Below, one piece after another: positions 7,707 through 14,402 of a DNA stretch of 18,300 bases. Origin of the DNA: JBIOWF01 sp044868295 (GTDB lineage: Bacteria; Actinomycetota; Actinomycetes; Streptosporangiales; Streptosporangiaceae). A program made the position numbers and the translations under genes. Where the stretch lies: the NCBI GenBank assembly GCA_044868295.1, contig JBIOWF010000117.1:1-18300 (forward strand). The letters run 5' to 3'. A model generated the notes under the pieces. That model saw only the letters and a list, made by a program, of their open reading frames with translations, was not told the origin of the DNA and made no database searches. Each line of letters opens with the position of its first letter. Within the stretch, counting starts at the first letter, position 1.

Positions 7707-8405
7707 GTGGGTGCGACATCCCGGGCGGGGAACAGCCACGAGATCCCTGAAGCGGCCGGTGCCCGGCCGGCGCGGCGCAGGCTCAGTGTCGACCGGCGCC
7801 GTGAAGAGCTCATCGCCGCCGCGCTGGAGCTGTTCAGCGAGCATGACGCCGAGGATGTCTCCATCGATGACGTCGCGATGGCGGCCGGTGCGTCACGGGC
7901 GCTCGTCTACCACTACTTCGGCGGCAAACAGGAGCTCTACGTCGCGGCGCTGCGCAGTGCGGCCGAGGAATTGGAGATGCGGCTGCAGCCGGGCGGCCGA
8001 CGTGGTGGCCGGCTGGTGGACGAGCTGTCCGCCGGGCTGGAACGATATTTCGACTTCGTGGAGGAGCACGCCGCCGGTTTCGCGGCGCTGCTCAGGGGCG
8101 GCCCGGCCAATCGCGCGGGTGAAGTCGGTGAGATCATCGACGGAGTACGGCGGCGCCTGTTCCGGCTTCTCGCGAACCAGATGCACGTGAGCGATCCGGG
8201 CCCGGTGCTGCGGATCACGCTCCGGTCGTGGATCGCATCGGTGGAGACGGCGGGTCTCGACTGGCTCGAACACCGGGACATCGAGCGGGCGGAGCTTGAG
8301 CGCATGCTGGTGGACCACATGGTCGCGCTGTTGGGGGCGGCGGCGAATCATGACCGTCAGGTGGAGCTGTTGGTGGAGAGCCTGACCCAGGGCTCGCGCG
8401 CTTAG
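7707..8405 (+). CDS. TetR-family transcriptional regulator
   Basis: This is a one-domain-plus-ligand-pocket repressor of 232 residues. After a disordered lead (1-25), the DNA-binding domain reads RRREELIAAALELFSEH (30-46), then VSIDDVAMAAGASRALVYHYF (51-71) as helix-turn-helix, followed by GGKQELYVAAL. The C-terminal ligand-binding region contains FVEEHAAGFAALLRGG and SVETAGLDWLEHRDIERAEL, typical of actinomycete TetR_C domains of unknown ligand. The start is uncertain. GTG 7707 sits 7 bases after a -10-like TAGTGT and is preferred as a leaderless start. A TTG at 7644 with GGAAGGAAGG just upstream would add 21 residues that do not look conserved and would include a rare TTA codon. The gene diverges from the LacI-family gene and converges on bldC. 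Confidence 0.92.
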   Translation: MGATSRAGNSHEIPEAAGARPARRRLSVDRRREELIAAALELFSEHDAEDVSIDDVAMAAGASRALVYHYFGGKQELYVAALRSAAEELEMRLQPGGRRGGRLVDELSAGLERYFDFVEEHAAGFAALLRGGPANRAGEVGEIIDGVRRRLFRLLANQMHVSDPGPVLRITLRSWIASVETAGLDWLEHRDIERAELERMLVDHMVALLGAAANHDRQVELLVESLTQGSRA

Positions 8406-8410
8406 CAGGG

Positions 8411-8432
8411 CGGCGCCGGGCGGGCGGCGCCG
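8411..8432. terminator. GC hairpin after the TetR-family gene
   Basis: CGGCGCC (8411-8417) pairs with GGCGCCG (8426-8432), a 7-bp stem with an 8-base loop, only 5 bases past the TetR-family stop. It may act together with the next hairpin. Confidence 0.5.
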
Positions 8433-8444
8433 GTCCCCGACCTT

Positions 8445-8468
8445 CCCGTGACCCATGGTGGTCACGGG
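8445..8468. terminator. Bidirectional terminator between the TetR-family gene and bldC
   Basis: CCCGTGACC (8445-8453) and GGTCACGGG (8460-8468) form a perfect 9-bp stem with a 6-base loop. It lies between two converging genes, about 40 bases after the TetR-family stop and about 75 bases after the bldC stop, and could serve both. Confidence 0.65.
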
Positions 8469-8541
8469 CGTGTGGTGGACGCGCTCACATCTATGACGCG
8501 AGCGCGCCGTCTCCCCCCTTACCGACAACGGCCCCCGGTTA

Positions 8542-8745
8542 CTACTCTGAGCGCTGCTGCGGAATCCCCGCGAGCAGTGCCCGAACCTCGGTCTCCCGGT
8601 AGCGCCGATGTCCGCCGAGCGTGCGGATGGACGTCAACTTGCCCGCCTTCGCCCACCGAGTGACGGTCTTGGGGTCGACGCGGAACATTGTTGCGACCTC
8701 CGCCGGGGTGAGCAGTGGCTCGGCCTCGGGTGTACGAGCTGACAT
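8542..8745 (-). CDS. bldC: Developmental regulator BldC (MerR-like DNA-binding protein)
   Basis: This 67-residue protein is nearly identical to Streptomyces BldC as I remember it: LLTPAEVATMFRVDPKTVTR (11-30) is the winged-helix recognition region and IRTLGGHRRYRE (40-51) the wing, ending in AGIPQQRSE. BldC binds direct repeats as head-to-tail oligomers and times the switch from vegetative growth to sporulation. The ATG at 8745 is chosen over longer in-frame starts because it matches the known protein length and is preceded by GGAGGAGAGG at 8-base spacing. A promoter-like sequence lies just upstream. It sits alone on the minus strand, with a 320-base gap to the gene upstream, and converges on the TetR-family gene. 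Confidence 0.97.
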   Translation of the reverse strand: MSARTPEAEPLLTPAEVATMFRVDPKTVTRWAKAGKLTSIRTLGGHRRYRETEVRALLAGIPQQRSE

Positions 8746-8782
8746 TTGTGCGGCCTCTCCTCCGTGTGGACCGGCGACAGCG

Positions 8783-8811
8783 ATCCTGCGACTGATCTTG
8801 ACGCTTGTCAC
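8783..8811 (-). promoter_or_regulatory. Promoter of bldC
   Basis: On the minus strand GTGACA (8811-8806) is followed after 17 bases by CAGGAT (8788-8783). These match the TTGACA and TAGGAT types at five of six positions each. Transcription near 8776 would leave a leader of about 31 bases containing the GGAGGAGAGG site. Confidence 0.55.
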
Positions 8812-8886
8812 GGATGTCCCCCAATGATCCATAACGTGCGGGTTCTTGGACCATTTGCGGCATCACCCGATGTGACCATACAGCCA

Positions 8887-8920
8887 CGTAGCGCGATTGG
8901 CGAGTCCTCTGGGCGCTACG
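8887..8920. repeat. Inverted repeat upstream of bldC
   Basis: CGTAGCGC (8887-8894) and GCGCTACG (8913-8920) are perfect inverted copies separated by 18 bases. It lies about 145 bases past the stop of the upstream gene and about 75 bases upstream of the bldC -35. It could be a terminator for the upstream gene or a protein-binding site. Confidence 0.55.
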
Positions 8921-9066
8921 CCTCGACCACGTGTTGATGTCACGCTCGGTGATTCTAGCGACACGTTTCGTGGTATCGCAGTGAAAACGGCAAACTACTC
9001 AGTTCGCAGATCTGAGATCGAACATGCCGTGACCCGAGCTTGCAGGTCAGGGCTGTCATTTGGGGC

Positions 9067-9957
9067 TTAGTTGGCGAACTCCAGCGCTTGAATTGACCTC
9101 CACCGGAGGGTCACGCGTTGATACATCGCGAAAGCAAGTTCTTCCTGACCGTTGTCCAAACCCGTGAGGGCCGCCCCCAACTCGGCGACGGACTGGTCCG
9201 CCTGCAGGGTCTCGTCGCTCATGAGATGGACGAGGCCTCCGTAGTCGAGCTCCACCAGCGAGTGGGGGTGGAACTCCTCGAGCCAGCGGCCCACTTCCTC
9301 AACTCCATTGAGGGTGGCCACGTCGCCGACGTGCCTGCGGATCACCACCAGAGCCCGGGCCACCCGCCTGCGCGCCTGCGCCATGGAAGTGACGTAGAGC
9401 ATGTTCCGCGGCGGCGCCGTCGTGGTGGAGGCGGCCGGCTCCCCGGTCTTGGCCTCTTCCCCGCTCTTGCCGTCCTCCCCGCCGAGCACGAGCCACCGCT
9501 CGGCCGAGTCGAACGGCACGAACCAGGGAGTGGGGATGTGCCAGGTGCTCGTCCGGATGTGCGTACGCAGCGACTTCTCGACGCGCTTGAAGCGATCGAA
9601 GTCGTCTGCCGTCTGCTCGGCGACCGCCTGGGGGACGAACCGGTGCGACAGTTTGACGGGCAGGCCGCCGCGGAACGCCGCGAACGCGAGCCACGACCGC
9701 AGCCTGCTCTGCCAGGGGCAGACGTAGAGCATCTCCTCGACCCGCCGCAGGTAGGCGTTGGGGCTCTCCCGCTCGGGCGCCGGGGCCGGAGGTACGCAGA
9801 GCAGCCGCCGCACGGACTCACCATGCTCGACCTCGAGGGCGCCGGCGCGGCGCGGACGATCGCGCGATCCGGCGTAGGTCGTCCAGATGGTCCGATCCTG
9901 TGGGGAGAAGGCGGTCAGTGGCTCGTAGACGCGGAGGTACGCGGCATAGGGCAGCAC
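9067..9957 (-). CDS. Conserved actinobacterial bldC-neighbour protein, function unknown
   Basis: This 296-residue protein starts at GTG 9957 (MLPYAAYLRVYEPLTAF) and has no clear Shine-Dalgarno. I recall a gene of this kind next to bldC in Streptomyces, with no assigned function. There is no signal peptide or membrane segment. Recognisable blocks are LRVYEPLTAFSPQDR near the N-terminus, the central RRVEEMLYVCPWQSRLRSW and PVKLSHRFVPQAV, then a Trp-rich THIRTSTWHIPTPWFVPFD, a Gly/Glu/Thr-rich variable insertion (about 160-185), and MLYVTSMAQARRRVARAL followed by YGGLVHLM. The conserved aromatic and basic residues suggest a folded soluble protein, but I cannot name a domain. It diverges from vdh and lies upstream of bldC on the same strand. 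Confidence 0.85.
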   Translation of the reverse strand: MLPYAAYLRVYEPLTAFSPQDRTIWTTYAGSRDRPRRAGALEVEHGESVRRLLCVPPAPAPERESPNAYLRRVEEMLYVCPWQSRLRSWLAFAAFRGGLPVKLSHRFVPQAVAEQTADDFDRFKRVEKSLRTHIRTSTWHIPTPWFVPFDSAERWLVLGGEDGKSGEEAKTGEPAASTTTAPPRNMLYVTSMAQARRRVARALVVIRRHVGDVATLNGVEEVGRWLEEFHPHSLVELDYGGLVHLMSDETLQADQSVAELGAALTGLDNGQEELAFAMYQRVTLRWRSIQALEFAN

Positions 9958-10020
9958 ATCTGAATCGTGCCATGAGCGGGACCGCCTGTGCAGATGCCGT
10001 CGGCGCTTTTCATGATCGTG

Positions 10021-10041
10021 CTACCGGAACCCCGGTAGGGT
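10021..10041. promoter_or_regulatory. Palindrome and -10-like box in the vdh upstream region
   Basis: CTACCGG (10021-10027) and CCGGTAG (10032-10038) are perfect inverted copies around AACC. The right arm runs into TAGGGT (10036-10041), a TANNNT -10-like box pointing toward vdh. A repressor bound here would block that promoter. The -35 region (10013-10018, TGATCG) is weak. It lies about 110 bases before the vdh start and 64 bases from the divergent gene's start. Confidence 0.5.
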
Positions 10042-10151
10042 AGGGGCAGAGTCTGTCCGTCAGCCGTCGCGCCACAAAGCCGCGAGGCTCACGATGGACT
10101 CAGGATCCGCCGCAACGGGGCGGCGGACAGAGGCGATCAGGAGTCACCACC

Positions 10152-11252
10152 GTGACCGACGTCTTCGGGCTGTCCCGCAAAGACGGGAGCCCCACCGGCC
10201 AGGCAAGGCACGAGCAGGTCGTGTTCTGCTCGGACGAGCGCAGCGGGCTCTACGCGATCATCGCGATCTACAGCACGGCTCTCGGGCCGGGGCTGGGCGG
10301 AACGCGGTTCTACCCCTACGAGAGTGAGCAGGCCGCCCTCGCCGATGTGCTCAATCTCTCCCGCGCCATGGCGTACAAGAACGCCCTCGCGGGGCTCGAT
10401 CTCGGTGGCGGCAAGGCCGTCATCATCGGTGATCCCACCAAGGACAAGAGCGAGGCGCTGCTGCGCGCCTACGGACGGTTCGTCGAGTCGCTCGGCGGCC
10501 GTTACTACACCGCCTGTGATGTCGGCACGTACAGCGAGGACATGGACGTCGTCGCCCGGGAGTGCTCATACGTGACGGGCCGGACCCCCGCGCACGGAGG
10601 CGCCGGAGACTCCTCGATCCTCACCGCCTTCGGCGTGTTCCAGGGCATGAGGGCCGCCTCCGATCACGTCTACGGTGCCGCCACCCTGCGCGGCAGGCGG
10701 GTCGGCGTGGAAGGCGTCGGCAAGGTGGGGCACCGCCTGGTCGACCATCTGATCGACGACGGCGCCGAGGTCGTGATCTGCGACGTCAACGAGGAGGCCG
10801 TCCAGCGGGTACGGCACCGCCATCCGCAGGTCGAGGCCGTGGCGGACGCCGCCGCTCTGACCGCCTCGGACATCGACGTCTACGCCCCTTGCGCGCTCGG
10901 CGGTGCGCTCGGCGACGTGTCGGTGGCGGGACTGCGCGCCAAGATCGTCTGCGGCGGTGCCAACAACCAGCTCGCCCACGTCGGCGTGGAGAAGCAGCTC
11001 GCGGAGAGGGGCATTCTCTACGCGCCCGACTATGTGGTGAACTCCGGCGGGGTGATCCAAGTGGCCGACGAGATCGCGGGCTTCAACATGGAAAGGGCCA
11101 GGGCAAGAGCCGCTCAGATCTTCGACACGACCTTGAAAATCTTCGCGATGGCCGACGAGGAAGGCGTTCCGCCCGCGGTGGCGGCCGATAGGCTGGCCGA
11201 GCGCAGAATGTCGGAAGTCGGGCGGCTTAGAAGCATTTGGCTACGCCGCTGA
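10152..11252 (+). CDS. vdh: Valine (branched-chain amino acid) dehydrogenase
   Basis: This NAD-dependent enzyme deaminates valine, leucine or isoleucine to the 2-oxo acid, feeding branched-chain acyl-CoA precursors for fatty acids and polyketides. The 366-residue length fits the Leu/Val/Phe branch of the Glu/Leu/Phe/Val dehydrogenase family. It starts at GTG 10152 with AGGAG about nine bases upstream. The substrate domain shows STALGPGLGGTRFYPY (41-56), then AMAYKNALAGLDLGGGKAVI with the two catalytic lysines (76 and 88), and TACDVGTYSEDMD. The nucleotide domain carries GVEGVGKVGHRL (185-196, GxGxxG). CALGGALGD, CGGANNQLA and APDYVVNSGGVIQVADE follow. The match to Streptomyces Vdh is close, including position near bldC, so the valine-type name is favoured over leucine or phenylalanine, but substrate choice cannot be proved from sequence. 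Confidence 0.93.
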   Translation: MTDVFGLSRKDGSPTGQARHEQVVFCSDERSGLYAIIAIYSTALGPGLGGTRFYPYESEQAALADVLNLSRAMAYKNALAGLDLGGGKAVIIGDPTKDKSEALLRAYGRFVESLGGRYYTACDVGTYSEDMDVVARECSYVTGRTPAHGGAGDSSILTAFGVFQGMRAASDHVYGAATLRGRRVGVEGVGKVGHRLVDHLIDDGAEVVICDVNEEAVQRVRHRHPQVEAVADAAALTASDIDVYAPCALGGALGDVSVAGLRAKIVCGGANNQLAHVGVEKQLAERGILYAPDYVVNSGGVIQVADEIAGFNMERARARAAQIFDTTLKIFAMADEEGVPPAVAADRLAERRMSEVGRLRSIWLRR

Positions 11253-11317
11253 CTGTCGACGCCCATACGACGTACCGAGCGGGGCGCAAAACAGGTACGG
11301 TTATAGGCGAACGAGAG

Positions 11318-11346
11318 ACTGACGCCTCAAGTCAGGTGGCGTCGGT
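11318..11346 (+). promoter_or_regulatory. Upstream hairpin in the DUF3073 leader
   Basis: ACTGACGCC (11318-11326) pairs with GGCGTCGGT (11338-11346) as a 9-bp stem with one G-U pair and an 11-base loop. It lies in the leader between vdh and DUF3073, about 20 bases upstream of the switch-like element. Confidence 0.55.
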
Positions 11347-11366
11347 GCGCGGTGCGTTAGCGACGA

Positions 11367-11398
11367 GGGGTCCGGTGCGACCCCGCATGAGGGGGTCG
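11367..11398 (+). promoter_or_regulatory. Switch-like leader element covering the DUF3073 ribosome-binding site
   Basis: Three segments can pair in two exclusive ways. Segment 1 is GGGGTC (11367-11372), segment 2 is CGACCCC (11378-11384) and segment 3 is GGGGTCG (11392-11398). Segments 2 and 3 form a perfect 7-bp stem with a 7-base loop, and segment 3 contains most of the Shine-Dalgarno GAGGGGG (11389-11395) of the gene starting at 11404. Segments 1 and 2 form a 6-bp stem with a 6-base loop and would free that site. No known riboswitch class is recognised. The arrangement is visible directly; regulation is inferred. Confidence 0.5.
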
Positions 11399-11403
11399 AG
11401 CCA

Positions 11404-11637
11404 ATGGGGCGCGGCCGAGCCAAGGCCAAGCAGGTCAAGGTCGCCCGCCAGCTGAAGTACAACAGCGGCGGCACGGATCTTGAGCGTCTGCGCGCGGAGC
11501 TCGGAGTCGTGGACGAGGACGATTCCGGCCACAGTGACGAGAATGACCCTTACGACGAATTGGCTGAACGCTATGCCGATTACGCCGCCGTCGACGACGA
11601 GGACGACGGCGACAACGATTCGTCCGGGCACCGTTGA
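11404..11637 (+). CDS. DUF3073 family small acidic-tailed protein
   Basis: This 77-residue protein begins MGRGRAKAKQVKVARQLKYN, a strongly basic, nearly invariant N-terminus that identifies the actinobacterial DUF3073 family, followed by SGGTDLERLRAELG. The second half is acidic (EDD, DEN, VDDEDDGDND) and probably disordered. The family's function is not known to me; a basic head with an acidic tail would suit a nucleic-acid-associated or ribosome-associated protein, but that is a guess. The ATG at 11404 follows GAGGGGG by eight bases, and that site lies inside a potential hairpin. The gene lies about 150 bases after vdh and ends in front of a strong terminator. Confidence 0.93.
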   Translation: MGRGRAKAKQVKVARQLKYNSGGTDLERLRAELGVVDEDDSGHSDENDPYDELAERYADYAAVDDEDDGDNDSSGHR

Positions 11638-11661
11638 GCCCTTCCTGAATCCCAGGTGAGA

Positions 11662-11690
11662 CACCCGGCGGGCCAATGTCACGCCGGGTG
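11662..11690 (+). terminator. Terminator after DUF3073
   Basis: CACCCGGCG (11662-11670) and CGCCGGGTG (11682-11690) form a perfect 9-bp stem with an 11-base loop, followed by CCTTCATCTT. It lies 25 bases past the DUF3073 stop. Confidence 0.75.
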
Positions 11691-11717
11691 CCTTCATCTT
11701 GCCCTGGATCAGGCCGA

Positions 11718-11739
11718 GCGCCCCGGTTCGCCGGGGCGC
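11718..11739. terminator. Tetraloop terminator between DUF3073 and purM
   Basis: GCGCCCCGG (11718-11726) and CCGGGGCGC (11731-11739) form a perfect 9-bp stem closed by TTCG. It lies about 40 bases after the purM stop on the minus strand and also downstream of DUF3073, so it can serve both converging units. It is followed on the plus strand by CTTTCGGCGTTTC. Confidence 0.75.
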
Positions 11740-11779
11740 CTTTCGGCGTTTCACCCCCGGCGTCCGGCGCCGTTCGTGA

Positions 11780-12805
11780 TCAGCTGAAGCGGGCCGCACC
11801 CGTGCCGGGCACCACCTCGCCGAGCACCCATGCGGGCAGGCCACGCTCGGTCAGCACGGCCACCGCCCGGTCGGCTTCCCCGGCCGGGACGATCGCGCAC
11901 ATGCCGACGCCCAGGTTGAAGGTCTTGTCCATCTCGGCCTGGGGCACCTTGCCGTAGCCGGCGAGGACCTCGAAGATCGGATTGGGCGACCACGAGCCCC
12001 GATCCAGGACGGCGTCAGCCGTACCGGGCAGGGACCGAGCCAGGTTCGCCGCGAGGCCGCCGCCGGTGATGTGGGCGAAAGCGTGCACCTCGACCTCCCG
12101 GATCAGCGCGAGGCAGTCCAGGGAGTAGATGCGGGTGGGCTCGAGAAGCTCTTCCCCGAGCGTGCGGGAAAGCTCGGGCAGGCCCTGTTCCAAGGCCAGC
12201 CCCGCCTCCTTGATGACATGCCTGACCAGCGAGTATCCGTTCGAGTGGACGCCGCTGGAAGCCAGCCCGAGCACCACGTCTCCCGGCTTCGCCCGGTCCG
12301 GGCCGAGCAGCTCGGACGCCTCGACGACACCCGTCCCCGCGCCGGCGAGGTCGTACTCGTCCGGGCCCATGGCACCCGGATGCTCGGCCGTCTCGCCGCC
12401 GACCAGGGCGCACCCCGCGAGGCGGCAGCCCTCGGCCACGCCGCCCACGATGTCCGCGATGCGCTCGGGCACCACCTTGCCGCAGGCGATGTAGTCGGTC
12501 ATGAACAGCGGCTCCGCCCCGCACACCACGAGGTCGTCCACCACCATGCCGACCAGGTCGATGCCGATCGTGTCGTGCTTGCCGAGCCGCTGGGCCAGCA
12601 TGACCTTGGTGCCGACCCCGTCCGTCGACGTCGCCAGCAGCGGCCGGCGGTAGCGCAGGAACGCGGAGGCGTCGAAGAGGCCGGCGAAGCCGCTGGCGTC
12701 GTCCAGCACCTCCGGGCGCCGCGACCTGGCGACCCGCGACTTCATCAGCTCGACCGCGCGGTCACCCGCCTCGATGTCCACACCGGCGGCCGCGTAGCTG
12801 GTCAC
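11780..12805 (-). CDS. purM: Phosphoribosylformylglycinamidine cyclo-ligase (AIR synthetase)
   Basis: PurM closes the imidazole ring in purine synthesis, converting FGAM to AIR with ATP. The 341-residue length matches the family. Visible motifs are YAAAGVDIEAGDRAV at the N-terminus, STDGVGTKVMLAQ, the segment IGIDLVGMVVDDLVVCGAEP (a signature of the PurM/SelD superfamily), GKVVPERIADIVGGVAEGC, ALVGGETAEHPGAM, LGLASSGVHSNGYSLVR, HITGGGLAANLARSLP and, near the end, FNLGVGMCAIVP. The GTG at 12805 overlaps the purF stop as GTGA, which fixes the start and implies translational coupling. The same frame stays open further upstream inside purF, but that extension is not part of the protein. Confidence 0.97.
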   Translation of the reverse strand: MTSYAAAGVDIEAGDRAVELMKSRVARSRRPEVLDDASGFAGLFDASAFLRYRRPLLATSTDGVGTKVMLAQRLGKHDTIGIDLVGMVVDDLVVCGAEPLFMTDYIACGKVVPERIADIVGGVAEGCRLAGCALVGGETAEHPGAMGPDEYDLAGAGTGVVEASELLGPDRAKPGDVVLGLASSGVHSNGYSLVRHVIKEAGLALEQGLPELSRTLGEELLEPTRIYSLDCLALIREVEVHAFAHITGGGLAANLARSLPGTADAVLDRGSWSPNPIFEVLAGYGKVPQAEMDKTFNLGVGMCAIVPAGEADRAVAVLTERGLPAWVLGEVVPGTGAARFS

Positions 12806-14238
12806 TTGATCTCCTCCAGGACGTGCTTGCCGACCCGGTCCTGGTCGATCGCGATGGGGTACTCGCCGTCGAAGCATGCGCGGCAGAGCCGTTCCGCGGG
12901 GATCGTCGTCGCCCGCGTCAGGCCTTCGAGAGAGATGTAGCCGAGCGAGTCGGCGCCGAGTGAGGCACGGATCTCTTCGACCGTCAGCGAGCCGGCGATC
13001 AGCTCGGCACGGGTGGCGAAGTCGATGCCGTAGAAGCACGGCCAGGAGACCGGTGGTGAGGAGATCCGCACGTGAACCTCGGTGGCGCCCGCCTCGCGCA
13101 GCATCTTGACGATCGCCCGCTGGGTGTTGCCGCGCACGATCGAGTCGTCCACGACGACCAGGCGCTTGCCCTGGATGACCTCGCGTAACGGGTTCAGCTT
13201 CAGCCGGATGCCCAGCTGGCGGATGGTCTGCGACGGCTGGATGAACGTGCGGCCCACGTAGGAGTTCTTCACGAGGCCCTGGCCGTACGGGATGCCGCTC
13301 TGCTCGGCGTAGCCGATGGCGGCCGGAGTGCCGGACTCGGGAGTCGGGATCACCAGGTCGGCGTCGACCGGGTGCTCGCGGGCCAGCACGCGGCCCACCT
13401 CGACCCGAGTCGCCTGCACGCCGCGGCCGGCGATCGTGGTGTCCGGGCGGGCGAGGTAGACGTACTCGAACAGGCAGCCCTTCGGCTTGGCGAGCGCGAA
13501 CCGGCGGGACTGGACTCCGCGCTCGTCGATGACGAGCAGCTCGCCGGGCTCGATCTCCCGGATGACCGACGCGCCGACGATGTCGAGCGCGGCGGTCTCC
13601 GATGCGACCACCCAACCCCGCTCCAGCCTGCCCAGCACCAGGGGCCGGATGCCCTGCGGGTCCCGGGCGGCGAAGAGCGTCTTCTCGTTCATCCACACGA
13701 GCGAGTAGGCGCCCTTGACCTGGGGCAGCAGTTCGGCCGCCGCATCCTCGACCGGCTGCGATCGGTCCCGGGCGAGCAGGGCCGTCAGCACCTCGGTGTC
13801 GGTCGTCGCCCGGGTCGTGCCCGGCTCGAGTCGCTCGGCCAACTCGGCGGTGTTGATCTGGTTGCCGTTGTGGGCGAGCGCGAGCCCGCCCACGTCGGTG
13901 GAGCTCAGCGTGGGCTGCGCGTTCTCCCAGACGCTGGCGCCTGTGGTGGAGTAGCGGCAGTGCCCGATCGCCAGGTGCCCGCGAAGGGTCCCCAGGATCG
14001 ACTCGTCGAAGACCTGGGCGACCAGGCCCATGTCCTTGTAGACGAGGATGCGGCTGCCCTCGCTGACCGCGATGCCCGCAGACTCTTGGCCGCGGTGTTG
14101 CAACGCGTACAGCCCGTAATAGGTGAGTTTGGAAACATCCTCCCCTGGCGCCCAGACGCCGAAGACGCCGCAGGCATCCTTCGGCGCTCGATCGAGGAGG
14201 TCGAGGTCATGGCCTAGCCGGCCGTCGCCCTTCAGCAC
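12802..14238 (-). CDS. purF: Amidophosphoribosyltransferase
   Basis: PurF makes the first committed step of purine synthesis, phosphoribosylamine from PRPP and glutamine. Numbered from GTG 14238 (478 residues), the N-terminal glutaminase begins at Cys23 of DACGVFGVW after a short propeptide; HRGQESAGIA and GHCRYSTTGASVWENAQP follow. The PRPP-binding motif VVVDDSIVRGNTQ is at 361-373. Cys255, Cys401, Cys452 and Cys455 (PKGCLFEY, WPCFYG, LCRAC) match the iron-sulfur type of PurF seen in Bacillus subtilis. GTG 14238 is preferred because actinomycete PurF usually begins close to GDGRL and a TAGACT box ends seven bases before it; GTG 14277 would add 13 residues. The gene overlaps purM by four bases and diverges from the repeat-rich gene on the other strand. 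Confidence 0.96.
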   Translation of the reverse strand: MLKGDGRLGHDLDLLDRAPKDACGVFGVWAPGEDVSKLTYYGLYALQHRGQESAGIAVSEGSRILVYKDMGLVAQVFDESILGTLRGHLAIGHCRYSTTGASVWENAQPTLSSTDVGGLALAHNGNQINTAELAERLEPGTTRATTDTEVLTALLARDRSQPVEDAAAELLPQVKGAYSLVWMNEKTLFAARDPQGIRPLVLGRLERGWVVASETAALDIVGASVIREIEPGELLVIDERGVQSRRFALAKPKGCLFEYVYLARPDTTIAGRGVQATRVEVGRVLAREHPVDADLVIPTPESGTPAAIGYAEQSGIPYGQGLVKNSYVGRTFIQPSQTIRQLGIRLKLNPLREVIQGKRLVVVDDSIVRGNTQRAIVKMLREAGATEVHVRISSPPVSWPCFYGIDFATRAELIAGSLTVEEIRASLGADSLGYISLEGLTRATTIPAERLCRACFDGEYPIAIDQDRVGKHVLEEIK

Positions 14239-14245
14239 ATGCTTG

Positions 14246-14251
14246 AGTCTA
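14246..14251 (-). promoter_or_regulatory. -10-like box before purF
   Basis: TAGACT on the minus strand ends exactly seven bases before GTG 14238, so the transcript could begin at or next to the start codon. No Shine-Dalgarno is seen there, and the -35 region (GTCCGA at 18-base spacing) is weak. Confidence 0.45.
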
Positions 14252-14402
14252 TTTCGGCTTTCACGCTGTTCGGACACCCGGGTACGGAACTCTCGGGAAA
14301 ACGATCGACGTCCCTTTGCCGTGTCGTCCCCGAAGTGCCTGTGTCACCGGGCGAATCTGGACTCTCCGGCATGCCCAATTCCAGGTCAGGGAGAGAGCGA
14401 CC

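Larger units (their letters stand above)
8746..9066. other. Intergenic region upstream of bldC
   Basis: No gene is seen in these 321 bases. They hold the bldC promoter-like sequence near the bldC end and an inverted repeat at 8887-8920. The stretch from about 8940 to 9060 is less GC-rich than the flanking genes. That suits a regulatory region upstream of a developmental gene, but I cannot point to a specific binding site. Confidence 0.6.

Noticed and set aside
13372..14217. Long plus-strand open frame opposite purF
   Set aside because: Antisense to purF, whose catalytic and iron-sulfur residues are all in place; no recognisable protein.
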